Shown here: positions 25,721 to 34,375 of the stretch, piece after piece
Layout: every line of letters begins with the position of its first letter
How positions within the stretch are numbered: the first letter of the stretch is position 1
DNA from: Phocaeicola_A sp045647865
GTDB lineage: Bacteria; Bacteroidota; Bacteroidia; Bacteroidales; Bacteroidaceae
DNA length: 64,000 nt
NCBI GenBank assembly: GCA_045647865.1
Contig: JAZRMW010000024.1
Coordinates: 1 to 64,000 of the forward strand
Direction: 5' to 3'
Notes under the pieces: model-generated
What the model saw: only the letters and a program-made list of their open reading frames with translations
Told to the model about the DNA's origin: nothing
Database searches by the model: none
Program-made: the position numbers and the translations under genes

Positions 25721-26050
25721 TCACAAGAAACCAAGTTCCAGTTTGGCCTCTTCACTCATCATATCCTTGTCCCATTCGGGTTCAAAGACCAGATTGACTG
25801 CCGCCGTATTCACTCCTTCGACAGACTCCACCTTCTGGCGCACATCTTCCATGATGAAATCGGCAGCAGGGCAATTGGGAGCGGTCAGAGTCATATCAAT
25901 CAGCACAATGCCATTTTCTTGCACGTCAATCTTGTATATCAATCCCAAATCATAGACATTGACAGGTATTTCAGGGTCAAACACCGTCTTCAGCATCTCA
26001 ATGATGCGCTCTTCTATCGCGAATTTTTCCGTACTCATTTCCATATTCAT
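25721..26050 (-). CDS. DUF59 / MIP18-type Fe-S cluster assembly protein
   Basis: 109 residues from the ATG at 26050. DPEIPVNVYDLGLIY and LTAPNCPAADFIMEDV are the DUF59 signatures seen in SufT/PaaD proteins that help mature iron-sulfur enzymes. The minus-strand -7 box TATCTTTG (26065-26072) lies just upstream and excludes the longer ORF. It is divergent from the DUF1573 gene. Confidence 0.85.
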   Translation of the reverse strand: MNMEMSTEKFAIEERIIEMLKTVFDPEIPVNVYDLGLIYKIDVQENGIVLIDMTLTAPNCPAADFIMEDVRQKVESVEGVNTAAVNLVFEPEWDKDMMSEEAKLELGFL

Positions 26051-26064
26051 GTTAATATTGAAAG

Positions 26065-26123
26065 CAAAGATACAACAAAGTAGAAAATAAGCACTGCCAA
26101 CTGACGTTTTTTTTCTACCTTTG
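26065..26123. promoter_or_regulatory. Divergent promoters of the DUF59 and DUF1573 genes
   Basis: TATCTTTG on the minus strand at 26065-26072 and TACCTTTG on the plus strand at 26116-26123 face away from each other. Both match TAnnTTTG and fix the starts of the flanking genes. Confidence 0.7.
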
Positions 26124-26168
26124 CCCAAAATAATAATGACAAACCCTATAATTCTATCCGAAAAAAGA

Positions 26169-27236
26169 ATGAAACACTTCGCTATCATATCCCTGTTTTC
26201 ACTTTTGGCCGGCATGGCCTGTGCCCAACCTATCCCCTTCTTTGAACGCACAGAGGCCGACTTGGGAACCATTCGCTGGAAGGAGCCCGCCCAAGCAACC
26301 TTTACGGTCACCAACCGTGGCGACAAACCCCTTGTCATCAACTATGCCGAAACCGATTGTGGCTGCACCATAGCCGAATGGACACAAACCGCCATCGCAC
26401 CAGGCAAAAGCGGTAAAGTCACGGCAACCTTTGATGCCGGGATGTTAGGACGATTCAACAAAACGGTCGGCATCTACACCAATGCGGAGGAAGTGCCTTA
26501 CTACCTGACCCTGCGCGGCCATGTGGTAGAACGGTTGGAAGACTACAATGCCACACATCCCTATCAAATGGGAAATATCCGACTGGACCGCAACAGCATC
26601 GACTTTGCGGATGCTTATAAAGGCGACCGCCCTACGGCTGAAATCCAGATTATCAATACCGGCGATGCGGAATATACTCCCGTACTGATGCACCTGCCTC
26701 CCTATATCCAAATGGAATCCCACCCCCAAACGCTACGCCGCAAGCAGGCAGGAACATTACGCTTGACACTGGACACAGACAAGCTCACACACTTGGGGCT
26801 TACACAACGGTCGGTCTATCTCTCACGCTACATGAGTGACAAGGTTTCGGATGAGAACGAAATACAGTTGTCGGCCACGTTACTCCCCGACTTCTCTGCA
26901 CTGAGCGCTTCCGAACGGGCACAAGCCCCGAAAGCGCAACTGTCCGCTACAGAAATAGACTTTGCCCCGTTCGGAAAGAAAAAGAAATTGTCCCAGACGC
27001 TCACGCTGAGCAATACGGGAAAATCAACACTGAAAATACAGGAATTGCAAGTATCCAATCCAGCCTTGAGTGTCTCATTGAAAAAGAGTGTGTTGGCACC
27101 CGGCGAGCATACCAAACTGAAGGTAACAGCTACGGCCCAATACATGAAGAAGCATCAAGCCGAAGCGCGTGTACTGCTTATCACCAACGACCCGACACAT
27201 CCGAAGTTGGAGATTCAGACAACAATCAGCAAATAA
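26169..27236 (+). CDS. Secreted DUF1573 domain protein
   Basis: 355 residues from MKHFAIISLFSLLAGMACAQ, a clear signal peptide ending near residue 20. Two Ig-like DUF1573 repeats are visible: DLGTIRWKEPAQATFTVTN with INYAETDCGCT, and a second at about residues 255-340 (EIDFAPFGKKKKLSQTLTLS). Proteins of this kind are periplasmic or surface-exposed in Bacteroidetes; the role is unknown. Confidence 0.85.
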   Translation: MKHFAIISLFSLLAGMACAQPIPFFERTEADLGTIRWKEPAQATFTVTNRGDKPLVINYAETDCGCTIAEWTQTAIAPGKSGKVTATFDAGMLGRFNKTVGIYTNAEEVPYYLTLRGHVVERLEDYNATHPYQMGNIRLDRNSIDFADAYKGDRPTAEIQIINTGDAEYTPVLMHLPPYIQMESHPQTLRRKQAGTLRLTLDTDKLTHLGLTQRSVYLSRYMSDKVSDENEIQLSATLLPDFSALSASERAQAPKAQLSATEIDFAPFGKKKKLSQTLTLSNTGKSTLKIQELQVSNPALSVSLKKSVLAPGEHTKLKVTATAQYMKKHQAEARVLLITNDPTHPKLEIQTTISK

Positions 27237-27269
27237 ATCTATACCATATTATTTAGTAAGGAGAGAATT

Positions 27270-28373
27270 ATGGAACACCCTGAAAATAGCGAAGAATACA
27301 AGGGACTGACCGTAAACAAAGGTATCGAGCAACCCTCGACCATCAACCCCTATCGTAAGTTCCAACGCAAACCCAAACGTCAATTGTTAGGCGTAGGAGA
27401 CTATGTGGAAGGCATTCTCAAAGGCAACACGACTTTGCTGAGTCAAGCTGTCACGCTGGTGGAAAGTACTTTGCCTGAGCATCAAACCCTTGCCCAAGAG
27501 GTCATCGAAAAGTGTCTGCCTTATGCCGGACGATCCGTACGCATCGGCATAAGCGGTGTTCCCGGTGCGGGAAAGAGCACCTCCATCGACGCCTTTGGCC
27601 TGCATGTGCTGGAACGCGGCGGCAAACTGGCCGTACTGGCCATTGACCCCAGCAGCGAACGTAGCAAAGGAAGTATTTTGGGAGACAAGACACGCATGGA
27701 AAAGCTGAGTGTACATCCCAACTCGTTTATCCGTCCCAGCCCATCGGCAGGCTCCCTTGGAGGAGTGGCACGCAAAACCCGCGAAACCATTATCCTTTGC
27801 GAAGCGGCAGGCTATGACAAGATATTTGTAGAGACCGTAGGTGTCGGCCAAAGCGAAACCGCCGTACACTCCATGGTCGATTTCTTCCTGCTCATCCAAT
27901 TGGCCGGTACAGGCGACGAATTGCAGGGCATCAAGCGCGGTATCATGGAAATGGCCGATGGCATTGTCATCAACAAAGCCGAAGGCAACAACCTGGAGAA
28001 AGCCAAGCTGGCTGCCGCCCATTTCCGCAATGCACTGCATCTGTTCCCTGCTCCCGAAAGCGGATGGTCGCCCCGCGTACTCACCTACTCAGGATTCTAC
28101 GGACTGGGTATCACGGAGATTTGGGACATGATTTATGAATACATGGACTTTGTGAAAGCCAACGGATACTTCCAGTACCGCCGCAACGAACAAGCCAAGT
28201 ACTGGATGTACGAGAGCATCAACGAACAGTTGCGCAACAGCTTCTACCAAAATCCGACCATCGCCTCCATGCTCAGCCAAAAAGAGAGCGAAGTGTTAGG
28301 CGGAACACAGACCTCATTCACAGCCGCACATCAACTGCTGGACACTTACTTCAAACAGACAAAGGAGGGATAA
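27270..28373 (+). CDS. meaB: Methylmalonyl-CoA mutase-associated GTPase MeaB
   Basis: 367 residues. The G3E-family P-loop GISGVPGAGKSTSIDAFG and the DPSSERSKGSILGDKTRM, FVETVGVGQSE and NKAEGNN motifs are all present. It protects and reloads B12-dependent methylmalonyl-CoA mutase, part of propionate formation in Bacteroides. The mutase genes are not in the window. It is 33 bases after the DUF1573 gene. Confidence 0.93.
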   Translation: MEHPENSEEYKGLTVNKGIEQPSTINPYRKFQRKPKRQLLGVGDYVEGILKGNTTLLSQAVTLVESTLPEHQTLAQEVIEKCLPYAGRSVRIGISGVPGAGKSTSIDAFGLHVLERGGKLAVLAIDPSSERSKGSILGDKTRMEKLSVHPNSFIRPSPSAGSLGGVARKTRETIILCEAAGYDKIFVETVGVGQSETAVHSMVDFFLLIQLAGTGDELQGIKRGIMEMADGIVINKAEGNNLEKAKLAAAHFRNALHLFPAPESGWSPRVLTYSGFYGLGITEIWDMIYEYMDFVKANGYFQYRRNEQAKYWMYESINEQLRNSFYQNPTIASMLSQKESEVLGGTQTSFTAAHQLLDTYFKQTKEG

Positions 28374-28393
28374 GACCTATTGTGGATATAAAT

Positions 28394-28455
28394 AACGTGA
28401 GTTCGGTATAAAGAAAGAGATGTAGTTACTCCGCTCCTTATATCGAACTCACGTT
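28394..28455 (+). terminator. Hairpin after meaB
   Basis: The 18-base arms AACGTGAGTTCGGTATAA (28394-28411) and 28438-28455 pair at 17 positions. The loop contains GTAGTTACTCCGCTCC, which is also found in the composite repeats near 21.7 and 24.65 kb. Probably a terminator or 3'-end structure. Confidence 0.65.
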
Positions 28456-28620
28456 AAATACATGAAAAGCAATGGTCCAAAGACTCATATCCTTTTTCTT
28501 TTCCGAGAAAGCAGGCAGGACTCCTCCTTCAGAGGGAATATTCAGTTTTTATGCGATTTATTTCACCTACCCTATTCAATTCACTTTCAACATCTTACAG
28601 TTTCCTTTAAAATTCTATTT

Positions 28621-28728
28621 TAGGAAACTCCCGTTTCTCTACTTGGAAACGAGAGTTTCTCCTTAGGGGAATTGCAGTATCCCTACTTGGAAACGAGAAT
28701 TCCCCTTGACGGAAACGGGAGTTTCCTA
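28621..28728. repeat. Nested inverted repeat of GGAAACGAGA units
   Basis: Perfect 17-bp outer arms TAGGAAACTCCCGTTTC (28621-28637) and its complement (28712-28728) enclose a 16-bp direct repeat CTACTTGGAAACGAGA (28639-28654, 28683-28698) and an inner inverted pair GGGGAATT/AATTCCCC (28666-28673, 28698-28705). The rest of the 28456-29013 gap shows no gene. Confidence 0.8.
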
Positions 28729-29013
28729 CTGGGAAAAACGGATTTTCTCTGAAGGGAACTGCATCTACGCTTCGCAACGACAGGATTTGTCTGTGGCAAA
28801 AGTTAAGTTTAAATTTTGCTTTTTCAAGGAAAAAACTAAAACTAACCGTTTAGAAGCAGCAGAAAATCTAAAAACTTCCATTTAGATTTTCAGATACGTA
28901 TAAAATGTTCGGTTTATCGGTGAGAAGGATATTTTTTACGGTTTTGCGTTCAAACTGAAACATAAGATGTGCTTTTTTCGTATAATATAGTGTTGATATT
29001 GGAATAAATTGCG

Positions 29014-29021
29014 TAACTTTG
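29014..29021 (+). promoter_or_regulatory. Promoter -7 box of the antitoxin-like gene
   Basis: TAACTTTG matches TAnnTTTG and lies 27 bases before the ATG at 29049. Confidence 0.6.
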
Positions 29022-29048
29022 CACTCAAACCATCTTTTGAAAAGGATT

Positions 29049-29294
29049 ATGTCATACAGAGAGATTGCACAGTTGGAATTGATGAATGCCTTGAATAGTA
29101 TAAATTCGGAAGCCGAATTGAACGAGTTCAAGGATTTGGTAGCGCATTTCTTTGCACAGAAAGCCCAAAAGGCAATAGATGCATTGTGGGACGAAGGGAT
29201 AATCAACGAAGAAACCATCAATCAATGGGGTGCGGAACACATGCGTACTCCTTATCGTTATGCGGCGAATCGTTCTTTAATGCCAAGTGTATAG
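29049..29294 (+). CDS. Antitoxin-like protein of a PIN-domain TA pair, altered C-terminus
   Basis: 81 residues. The body (ELMNALNSINSEAELNEFKD; AQKAIDALWDEGIINEETI) and the HMRTPYR ending resemble Bacteroidetes antitoxins encoded just before PIN-domain toxins. The last about 11 residues (YAANRSLMPSV) read into what looks like the out-of-frame remnant of the toxin gene, so the normal end and the toxin start have been lost by a deletion. A promoter is present, so the protein may still be made. Confidence 0.6.
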   Translation: MSYREIAQLELMNALNSINSEAELNEFKDLVAHFFAQKAQKAIDALWDEGIINEETINQWGAEHMRTPYRYAANRSLMPSV

Positions 29295-29395
29295 TCACCA
29301 ATGATTCCCATTTCAACATTCTCAAAGAGATTGATTGGCCGAAAGTTGCGGTCATTACAATCAAAGAGTTTGCGCAGCAGATAGCTGATGAATGA
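29262..29395 (+). pseudogene. 3' remnant of a PIN-domain toxin
   Basis: In the frame shifted relative to the antitoxin, the segment NAKCIVTNDSHFNILKEIDW followed by PKVAVITIKEFAQQI is the C-terminal part of a PIN ribonuclease (conserved Asp in VTNDxHF). The first roughly 100 residues, including the N-terminal Asp of the active site, are missing. The gene cannot make an active toxin. Confidence 0.7.
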
Positions 29396-29396
29396 G

Positions 29397-29550
29397 CTAT
29401 TTGGTCAGATACTTCTCGACTATCTTCACCATTCTTCGCCACGGAATTTAAGATCCATTTCAAGAATTTTGCCTTCAGGGGAGAAAAGTACCAGGGTAGG
29501 AATGCCTGTTACTTGGATTGTTCCATGGCCATCTTCTCCGTGTCTATGAT
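29397..29550 (-). pseudogene. C-terminal remnant of a TlpA/thioredoxin-like gene
   Basis: The minus strand reads TIQVTGIPTLVLFSPEGKIL followed by EMDLKFRGEEW, the C-terminal half of a TlpA-like thioredoxin fold with the cis-Pro motif GIPT. After GEEW one base is missing; in the next frame it continues KIVEKYLTK and stops. The N-terminal half with CxxC is absent. Confidence 0.7.
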
Positions 29551-29570
29551 TTGTGGCAAAAGTAAAGTTT

Positions 29571-29598
29571 CCAAGGAGAGCCTTGCAGTTCTCCTTGG
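29571..29598 (-). terminator. Terminator of the blaR1-like gene
   Basis: The 9-bp arms CCAAGGAGA (29571-29579) and TCTCCTTGG (29590-29598) lie 33 bases past the stop codon on the minus strand. Confidence 0.7.
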
Positions 29599-29630
29599 AA
29601 ATGAAACTATTAATCGTTGTAAAGACTACT

Positions 29631-32303
29631 TTAGAGTTTTTTCGAACTATTGTTAGCATTGTTGCTTCCATTTATCAGCCGGAACTGGACAGGCAGAGTA
29701 AACTGTACGTTTACGGTCTTTCCCCGTTGTTCACCTGGTTTCCACTGAGGCATGGCGTTCACTACACGGATAGCTTCGGCATCCAGTTCAGGCGATACAC
29801 TGCGTTTGATGGTAGGATTGATGGCCTTTCCCGTTTTGTCGATAACGAACTGTACGATGACACGGCCTTGGATGCTGTCCCGAAAAGCTTTTTCAGGATA
29901 TTTGAGATTCTGTTGCATGAACTTCATCAATTCGACATTACCACCAGGGAACTCGGGCATGTTCTCTACGACTTGGAAGACTTCGTCTGTGCTGTTGTTG
30001 TCTTGTTTGACAGGCAAATCATATACCGCTTTCACATTACCTTTGCCTATTATGCGGATGTCGCCTTGCTCTTCGCTCTTAATGCCTTCAGATTCCAAGC
30101 TGAAGGAGATAGGAATGTTGTATTTGCAATCTACAGCCATGCCACGCTGGCGACCAGGTTTCCATGTGGGCATTGCTTTGATTACTCGGACAGCTTCGGC
30201 GTCCAAGGCGGGAGAAATGCTTTTTTTCACCTCAACGTCGCGTAACTTGCCATCTTTACCTACAACGAAAGAGACTATGACACGTCCCTGTTCACCATTC
30301 TGCTTGGCTTCGGCAGGATATTTGATATTCTTGGCAAGGAACTTCATCAGTTCAGCATTACCGCCTGGGAACTCGGGCATCTCCTCCACAACCATGAAGA
30401 CTGGTTCGGCATCGCCAAATTCCAAGTGTTCCTCTTGATTTTGACGGACGGAGCCGTTCAGTTTCAAGTGGTCGACATTCTCCATATCCTCTGTTCGAAG
30501 CATGTCGAGAGTAAACTCTGTCGGATGCATCCTGATCGTGTGTTCCATGTAGGGGGCTTGTCCGTCGGCCATTTTTATACTTACGTTCTGCATACCAACG
30601 TAAGAGACATTGACGACCTCTTTGCTCGGGTCGAACTCGATTTCGAAGCGTCCTTCTTTGTCGGACACGGTGCCGCGTCCTGTACCGCGAACTACCACAT
30701 TGGCTCCGTAAACAGGCTCGTCTGTCTCAGCATTTATCAGACGGAAGCGCATTTTCATTCTTCCTTCCGTTGACTGGTGATAACTGATTCTCAGAACATA
30801 GATATTGCGAAGCGTCTCTTTCAGTTTCTCGAAACTCTCCTTCGGAGCATTATTGTCAAGCTTCACGTTTACGGCAAGGTATTGTCCTCCACCGGTTTCT
30901 GTAAGTTTCCTACGTTCGGTTTGGATGTAGTTGGCCACGTCGTCCAACGAGCCCTTCTTCAGTGTTCCACCCATACGGCCGTAGCTGTATTCGCCGGCAT
31001 TGTTGACATGGACGGTGAACTTCTCCTTGGCAGCCTCGGCTGTCTCATCAGCCGCTTTTCCCTTCTTGGTGGTGACAAGTATGGCTCCAGTTGCTCCAGT
31101 AATATTCCACTGCGCCAGTATTTCGGGCTTCTTTATCACCTCTATCTGGGCAATCTCTTCGGGAGTGACACCGATGTGCTTGGCAAGGTCTTCATTCGTC
31201 CAATCTATCGGTTCGGTTTCCTGAATGGTCAGTTTGCCGTCCACAACAATCAGGACTTTCTCATTTTTTGAAGATTTTACACCGGGAATTTGGTTATTTT
31301 CCAAAACTTCAGTAATTTTGGCCTCTGAAACGCCGTTACTGTTATTCGCGGCTTCAGTGTGGGCGAATGCTACCATTGAGATAGCGGCCAACGGGAGTAC
31401 GTAGAGGTACTTCAACCGTGCCCATGGATGTGACTTTTCTTTCATCATCATAGTTAAACGTTTTTTAAGTGAACTGTGATTCAGGCTGTTGGCAAGAGAG
31501 TAGAGCCTTGCGCCAACGGCCTTTTTAATTATCAACAATTGGTATTCTTTGGCATTGATGCCCCGGCGAAGCACAGTGTCGTCGGCTTCGTACTCGTGGA
31601 TGTTTTGCAACTCCTGACGGAAGAGCCAGGCTGCAGGGTTGAACCACTGTGCCAACAGACAGACCTCAACCAACAGCAGGTCCCACGAATGACGGTTGCT
31701 GATGTGAGCCTGTTCGTGAGCCACTATCTGATGTCCATTCTCGCGGTAGTCCGCTTCGGAGATGACGATGTACTTCATCCAACTGAATGGAGCAATATCC
31801 GACTGCGGGAGCAGATAGAGGCGGATTCCGTCATCGAGTCTCTGCATCCGTCCCCGTCTCAGCAGCCCAAAAAGGTGGACAAGTGAAGCAATGTGGCGAC
31901 CAATCAGAAAGAGGATGCCTGCAACATAGAGCAGGAAGAGCAGGTCACCCCAATGTTCGCTCAAGAAATCACCCAGCGAAAAGGTTGGGGTCGCTTCCAA
32001 CGTCTCACTCACGATAGGGACAGCGGTCATTGGGGTCCAATCTACATCGACGACAGCCGTAGCCATGTCCGCCCCTTGTCCCGTCAACCAACGTTCCCAC
32101 CGTTGGTAGAACTGGCTCAATAGCATAGGTTCCTCGGTAGTGATGCGGCAAACGGGAATGATTACGGATGCCAACAGGATACTGATGAGCGCCATGCGGT
32201 TGAAACGATGGAACGTCTCACGACTAAGCAACACCATGTAGAAGGGATAGAACAGTGCCAAACAGAGCACCGATTTCATCAGATATAGGAAAAATGTGGT
32301 CAT
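29631..32303 (-). CDS. BlaR1-type M56 peptidase fused to two TonB C-terminal domains
   Basis: 890 residues. Four N-terminal membrane helices and the zinc-peptidase motif HEQAH (196-200) with EYEADDTVL identify an M56 BlaR1-like sensor protease. About residues 500-590 contain a CarboxypepD-regulatory-like beta domain (VYGANVVVRGTGRGTVSDKE). Two TonB C-terminal domains follow (MPEFPGGNAELMKFLAKNIK and MPEFPGGNVELMKFMQQNLK). The BlaI repressor gene lies upstream on the same strand, so this is probably a signal-cleaved sensor of envelope or antibiotic stress. The ligand is unknown. Confidence 0.88.
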   Translation of the reverse strand: MTTFFLYLMKSVLCLALFYPFYMVLLSRETFHRFNRMALISILLASVIIPVCRITTEEPMLLSQFYQRWERWLTGQGADMATAVVDVDWTPMTAVPIVSETLEATPTFSLGDFLSEHWGDLLFLLYVAGILFLIGRHIASLVHLFGLLRRGRMQRLDDGIRLYLLPQSDIAPFSWMKYIVISEADYRENGHQIVAHEQAHISNRHSWDLLLVEVCLLAQWFNPAAWLFRQELQNIHEYEADDTVLRRGINAKEYQLLIIKKAVGARLYSLANSLNHSSLKKRLTMMMKEKSHPWARLKYLYVLPLAAISMVAFAHTEAANNSNGVSEAKITEVLENNQIPGVKSSKNEKVLIVVDGKLTIQETEPIDWTNEDLAKHIGVTPEEIAQIEVIKKPEILAQWNITGATGAILVTTKKGKAADETAEAAKEKFTVHVNNAGEYSYGRMGGTLKKGSLDDVANYIQTERRKLTETGGGQYLAVNVKLDNNAPKESFEKLKETLRNIYVLRISYHQSTEGRMKMRFRLINAETDEPVYGANVVVRGTGRGTVSDKEGRFEIEFDPSKEVVNVSYVGMQNVSIKMADGQAPYMEHTIRMHPTEFTLDMLRTEDMENVDHLKLNGSVRQNQEEHLEFGDAEPVFMVVEEMPEFPGGNAELMKFLAKNIKYPAEAKQNGEQGRVIVSFVVGKDGKLRDVEVKKSISPALDAEAVRVIKAMPTWKPGRQRGMAVDCKYNIPISFSLESEGIKSEEQGDIRIIGKGNVKAVYDLPVKQDNNSTDEVFQVVENMPEFPGGNVELMKFMQQNLKYPEKAFRDSIQGRVIVQFVIDKTGKAINPTIKRSVSPELDAEAIRVVNAMPQWKPGEQRGKTVNVQFTLPVQFRLINGSNNANNSSKKL

Positions 32304-32329
32304 GCTAATTTGGATTTATGATTTATGAG

Positions 32330-32690
32330 TTCTTTGAACCTTGAACTTTTAAGTCAAAGGAGTGTAGGAGTGTAGGAGTGACGCTACGCTTAGGAGTGTA
32401 GACGATAGTACTGCTTGCATGGTGCTTCCTCCTCTAATTTTTCAGACGCGGATGACGCGGATGACGCGGATTCTTTCTGTTTCTCATAGTCAAAACTATT
32501 ATTCGCTAAAGCTCATCGAAAACCTCTTTTGATTTTTTTATCAAGGTATGGTGTCTGAACTCCTGAACTCCTGAACTTCTGAACTCCTTAAAAAACTATC
32601 GGCCTTTATCTCCCCAAGAGCGAAGCGATATCTCCATTTATCTCCTCTTAATTAGATCTCCTCCCTCGTAGCTCATCACTCATTACCTTC
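32330..32690. repeat. Composite intergenic repeat, inverted copy of 20118-20480
   Basis: Reverse complement of the alpha-array-beta composite at 20118-20480. It fills the gap between the blaI and blaR1-like genes. The region between beta and alpha (32520-32580) has diverged and contains CAAGGTATGGTGTCTG. No gene is seen in this gap, except that its end covers the blaI stop. Confidence 0.8.
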
Positions 32691-33041
32691 TTCCACCTGA
32701 CGTATCAAGTCTTTCAATTCGTCGAGGGAAATCTCTTCCTCTTTCACTAAAGAAGACACCAGTCCCATGTAGGAGTTGTTGAAATACTTGCTGATGACAT
32801 TGCGCACGGTTCGTTTGTGATAATCCTTCCGGCTGATAAGCGGATAGTATTGGTGCGACACGCCAAAGGTACGGTGTCCGATGTAACCTTCATCCTCCAA
32901 GATGCGTACGAAAGTGGATACTGTGTTGAAGTGTGGCTTCGGGTCATCGTAGAATGCCAGCATTTCCTTCACAAACATGGGGCCATTGTCCCATAGCAAG
33001 TTCATGATAATCTCTTCTTTCGGACTCAGATTCTTCATCAT
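32676..33041 (-). CDS. blaI: BlaI/MecI/CopY-family repressor
   Basis: 121 residues. The winged-helix segment LSPKEEIIMNLLWDNG with FNTVSTFVRILEDEGYI and the C-terminal dimerisation region are typical of penicillinase repressors. It should repress its own operon and be cleaved when the BlaR1-like partner signals. A near-consensus -7 box (TTTCTTTG) is found upstream on the minus strand near 33080. The 372-base repeat-filled gap to the blaR1-like gene is unusually long for this pair. Confidence 0.88.
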   Translation of the reverse strand: MMKNLSPKEEIIMNLLWDNGPMFVKEMLAFYDDPKPHFNTVSTFVRILEDEGYIGHRTFGVSHQYYPLISRKDYHKRTVRNVISKYFNNSYMGLVSSLVKEEEISLDELKDLIRQVEEGNE

Positions 33042-33409
33042 TTTTTTCTCTTTTTACGGTTGTAAACTAATTCTTCGCTGCAAAGAAACTAAAATATTTC
33101 GTTGACAAACGAATAATTATAGTTAAAAGATATAAAAGAGGGAGAAAAAGGGCGGAAAACGATATTTTAGCGAGGTTCTCCTTGGCTGTTTTTTGTTCGA
33201 AGCCAACTGCAAAACCTGTTTTAATCAGCTTATAAACGATAAAGAGCTTGCTCATTTCTACATTCCAAGCTTTGGCATATAGAATCAAGCAGGTTTCTTC
33301 CAACTTTTAAGTGGGTTATCCAAGGTTTTGCAACCGCTCTCACATATTTGGAGCCTACCCTGAACCTTAAAAACTCTACTACTACAACACTTAAAACAAA
33401 AAAAAGTAT

Positions 33410-33417
33410 TACATTTG
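33410..33417 (+). promoter_or_regulatory. Promoter -7 box of yicC
   Basis: TACATTTG matches TAnnTTTG, 29 bases before yicC. The rest of the 33085-33400 gap is AT-rich with two overlapping short minus-strand ORFs (33067-33303 and 33230-33454) that I cannot assign; I see no supported gene. Confidence 0.65.
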
Positions 33418-33445
33418 CACCCATAAAGAATAAAAAGACAAAGAT

Positions 33446-34318
33446 ATGATACAATCAATGACCGGTTACGGCAAAGCTGTAGCCACCTACGGCGACAAGA
33501 AAATCTTTGCCGAGATACGTTCGCTCAACAGCAAGGCACTGGACTTGAATTCGCGCATCGCCCCACTCTACCGCGAAAAAGAGATGGAGATACGCGCCAT
33601 CATCAGCAAGGCTTTGGAGCGCGGTAAGGTAGATTTCAACCTATGGGTAGAGAAAGAGGCCAGCGAAGCAGCGACCCCCATCAACGGGGCATTGGTAGCC
33701 AACTACTATGCACAGATAAAAGGCATTGCCGAACAGTACGAGATACCTCAACCCGAAGATTGGTTCACAACGTTGCTACGCATGCCCGATGTGATGACCC
33801 GTGTGGAAGCTACTGAATTAAGTGAAGAAGAGTGGTCGGTAGCCCTCGCTGTAGTAGAAGAAGCAGTGAACCAATTGGTGGATTTCCGTAAACAAGAAGG
33901 AGAAGCATTGGCACGCAAGTTTGAAGAAAAGTTGGACAACATTGCCGCTCTGATGAAGGAAATTGAGCCATACGAAACAGAACGGGTGCAAAAGATACGC
34001 GACCGCATCGTGGACAATCTGCAGAAACTCCCTGTGGAATACGACAAGAACCGCTTGGAACAGGAACTCATCTACTACATCGAAAAGCTGGACATCAACG
34101 AAGAGAAACAGCGTTTGGCCAACCACTTGAATTACTTCCGACAGACCATGCAAGAAGGTCATGGACAAGGAAAAAAACTGGGATTCATTGCTCAGGAAAT
34201 GGGACGTGAAATCAACACCACAGGCAGCAAGAGCAATCAGGCCGAAATGCAGAACATCGTGGTGAAGATGAAGGACGAACTGGAGCAAATCAAGGAACAA
34301 GTGTTGAATGTAATGTAA
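33446..34318 (+). CDS. yicC: YicC-family endoribonuclease-like protein
   Basis: 290 residues beginning MIQSMTGYGKAVATYGDKKI, the YicC N-terminal signature, and ending with the DUF1732 helix NTTGSKSNQAEMQNIVVKMK followed by DELEQIKEQV. Members of this family have been described as RNA-cleaving enzymes that affect sRNA turnover. It is first in a yicC-gmk-nadD run, which is a common grouping. Confidence 0.9.
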   Translation: MIQSMTGYGKAVATYGDKKIFAEIRSLNSKALDLNSRIAPLYREKEMEIRAIISKALERGKVDFNLWVEKEASEAATPINGALVANYYAQIKGIAEQYEIPQPEDWFTTLLRMPDVMTRVEATELSEEEWSVALAVVEEAVNQLVDFRKQEGEALARKFEEKLDNIAALMKEIEPYETERVQKIRDRIVDNLQKLPVEYDKNRLEQELIYYIEKLDINEEKQRLANHLNYFRQTMQEGHGQGKKLGFIAQEMGREINTTGSKSNQAEMQNIVVKMKDELEQIKEQVLNVM

Positions 34319-34375
34319 ATTGATGTACAAGGTACAAAATTCAAAAAACAGAACTCAAAACTCAGAACCCAGAAC

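Noticed and set aside
33067..33454. Two overlapping minus-strand ORFs (78 and 74 codons) between blaI and yicC
   Set aside because: They overlap in different frames, have AT-rich low-information sequence, and match nothing I recognise. A decayed transposase end is possible but cannot be supported.
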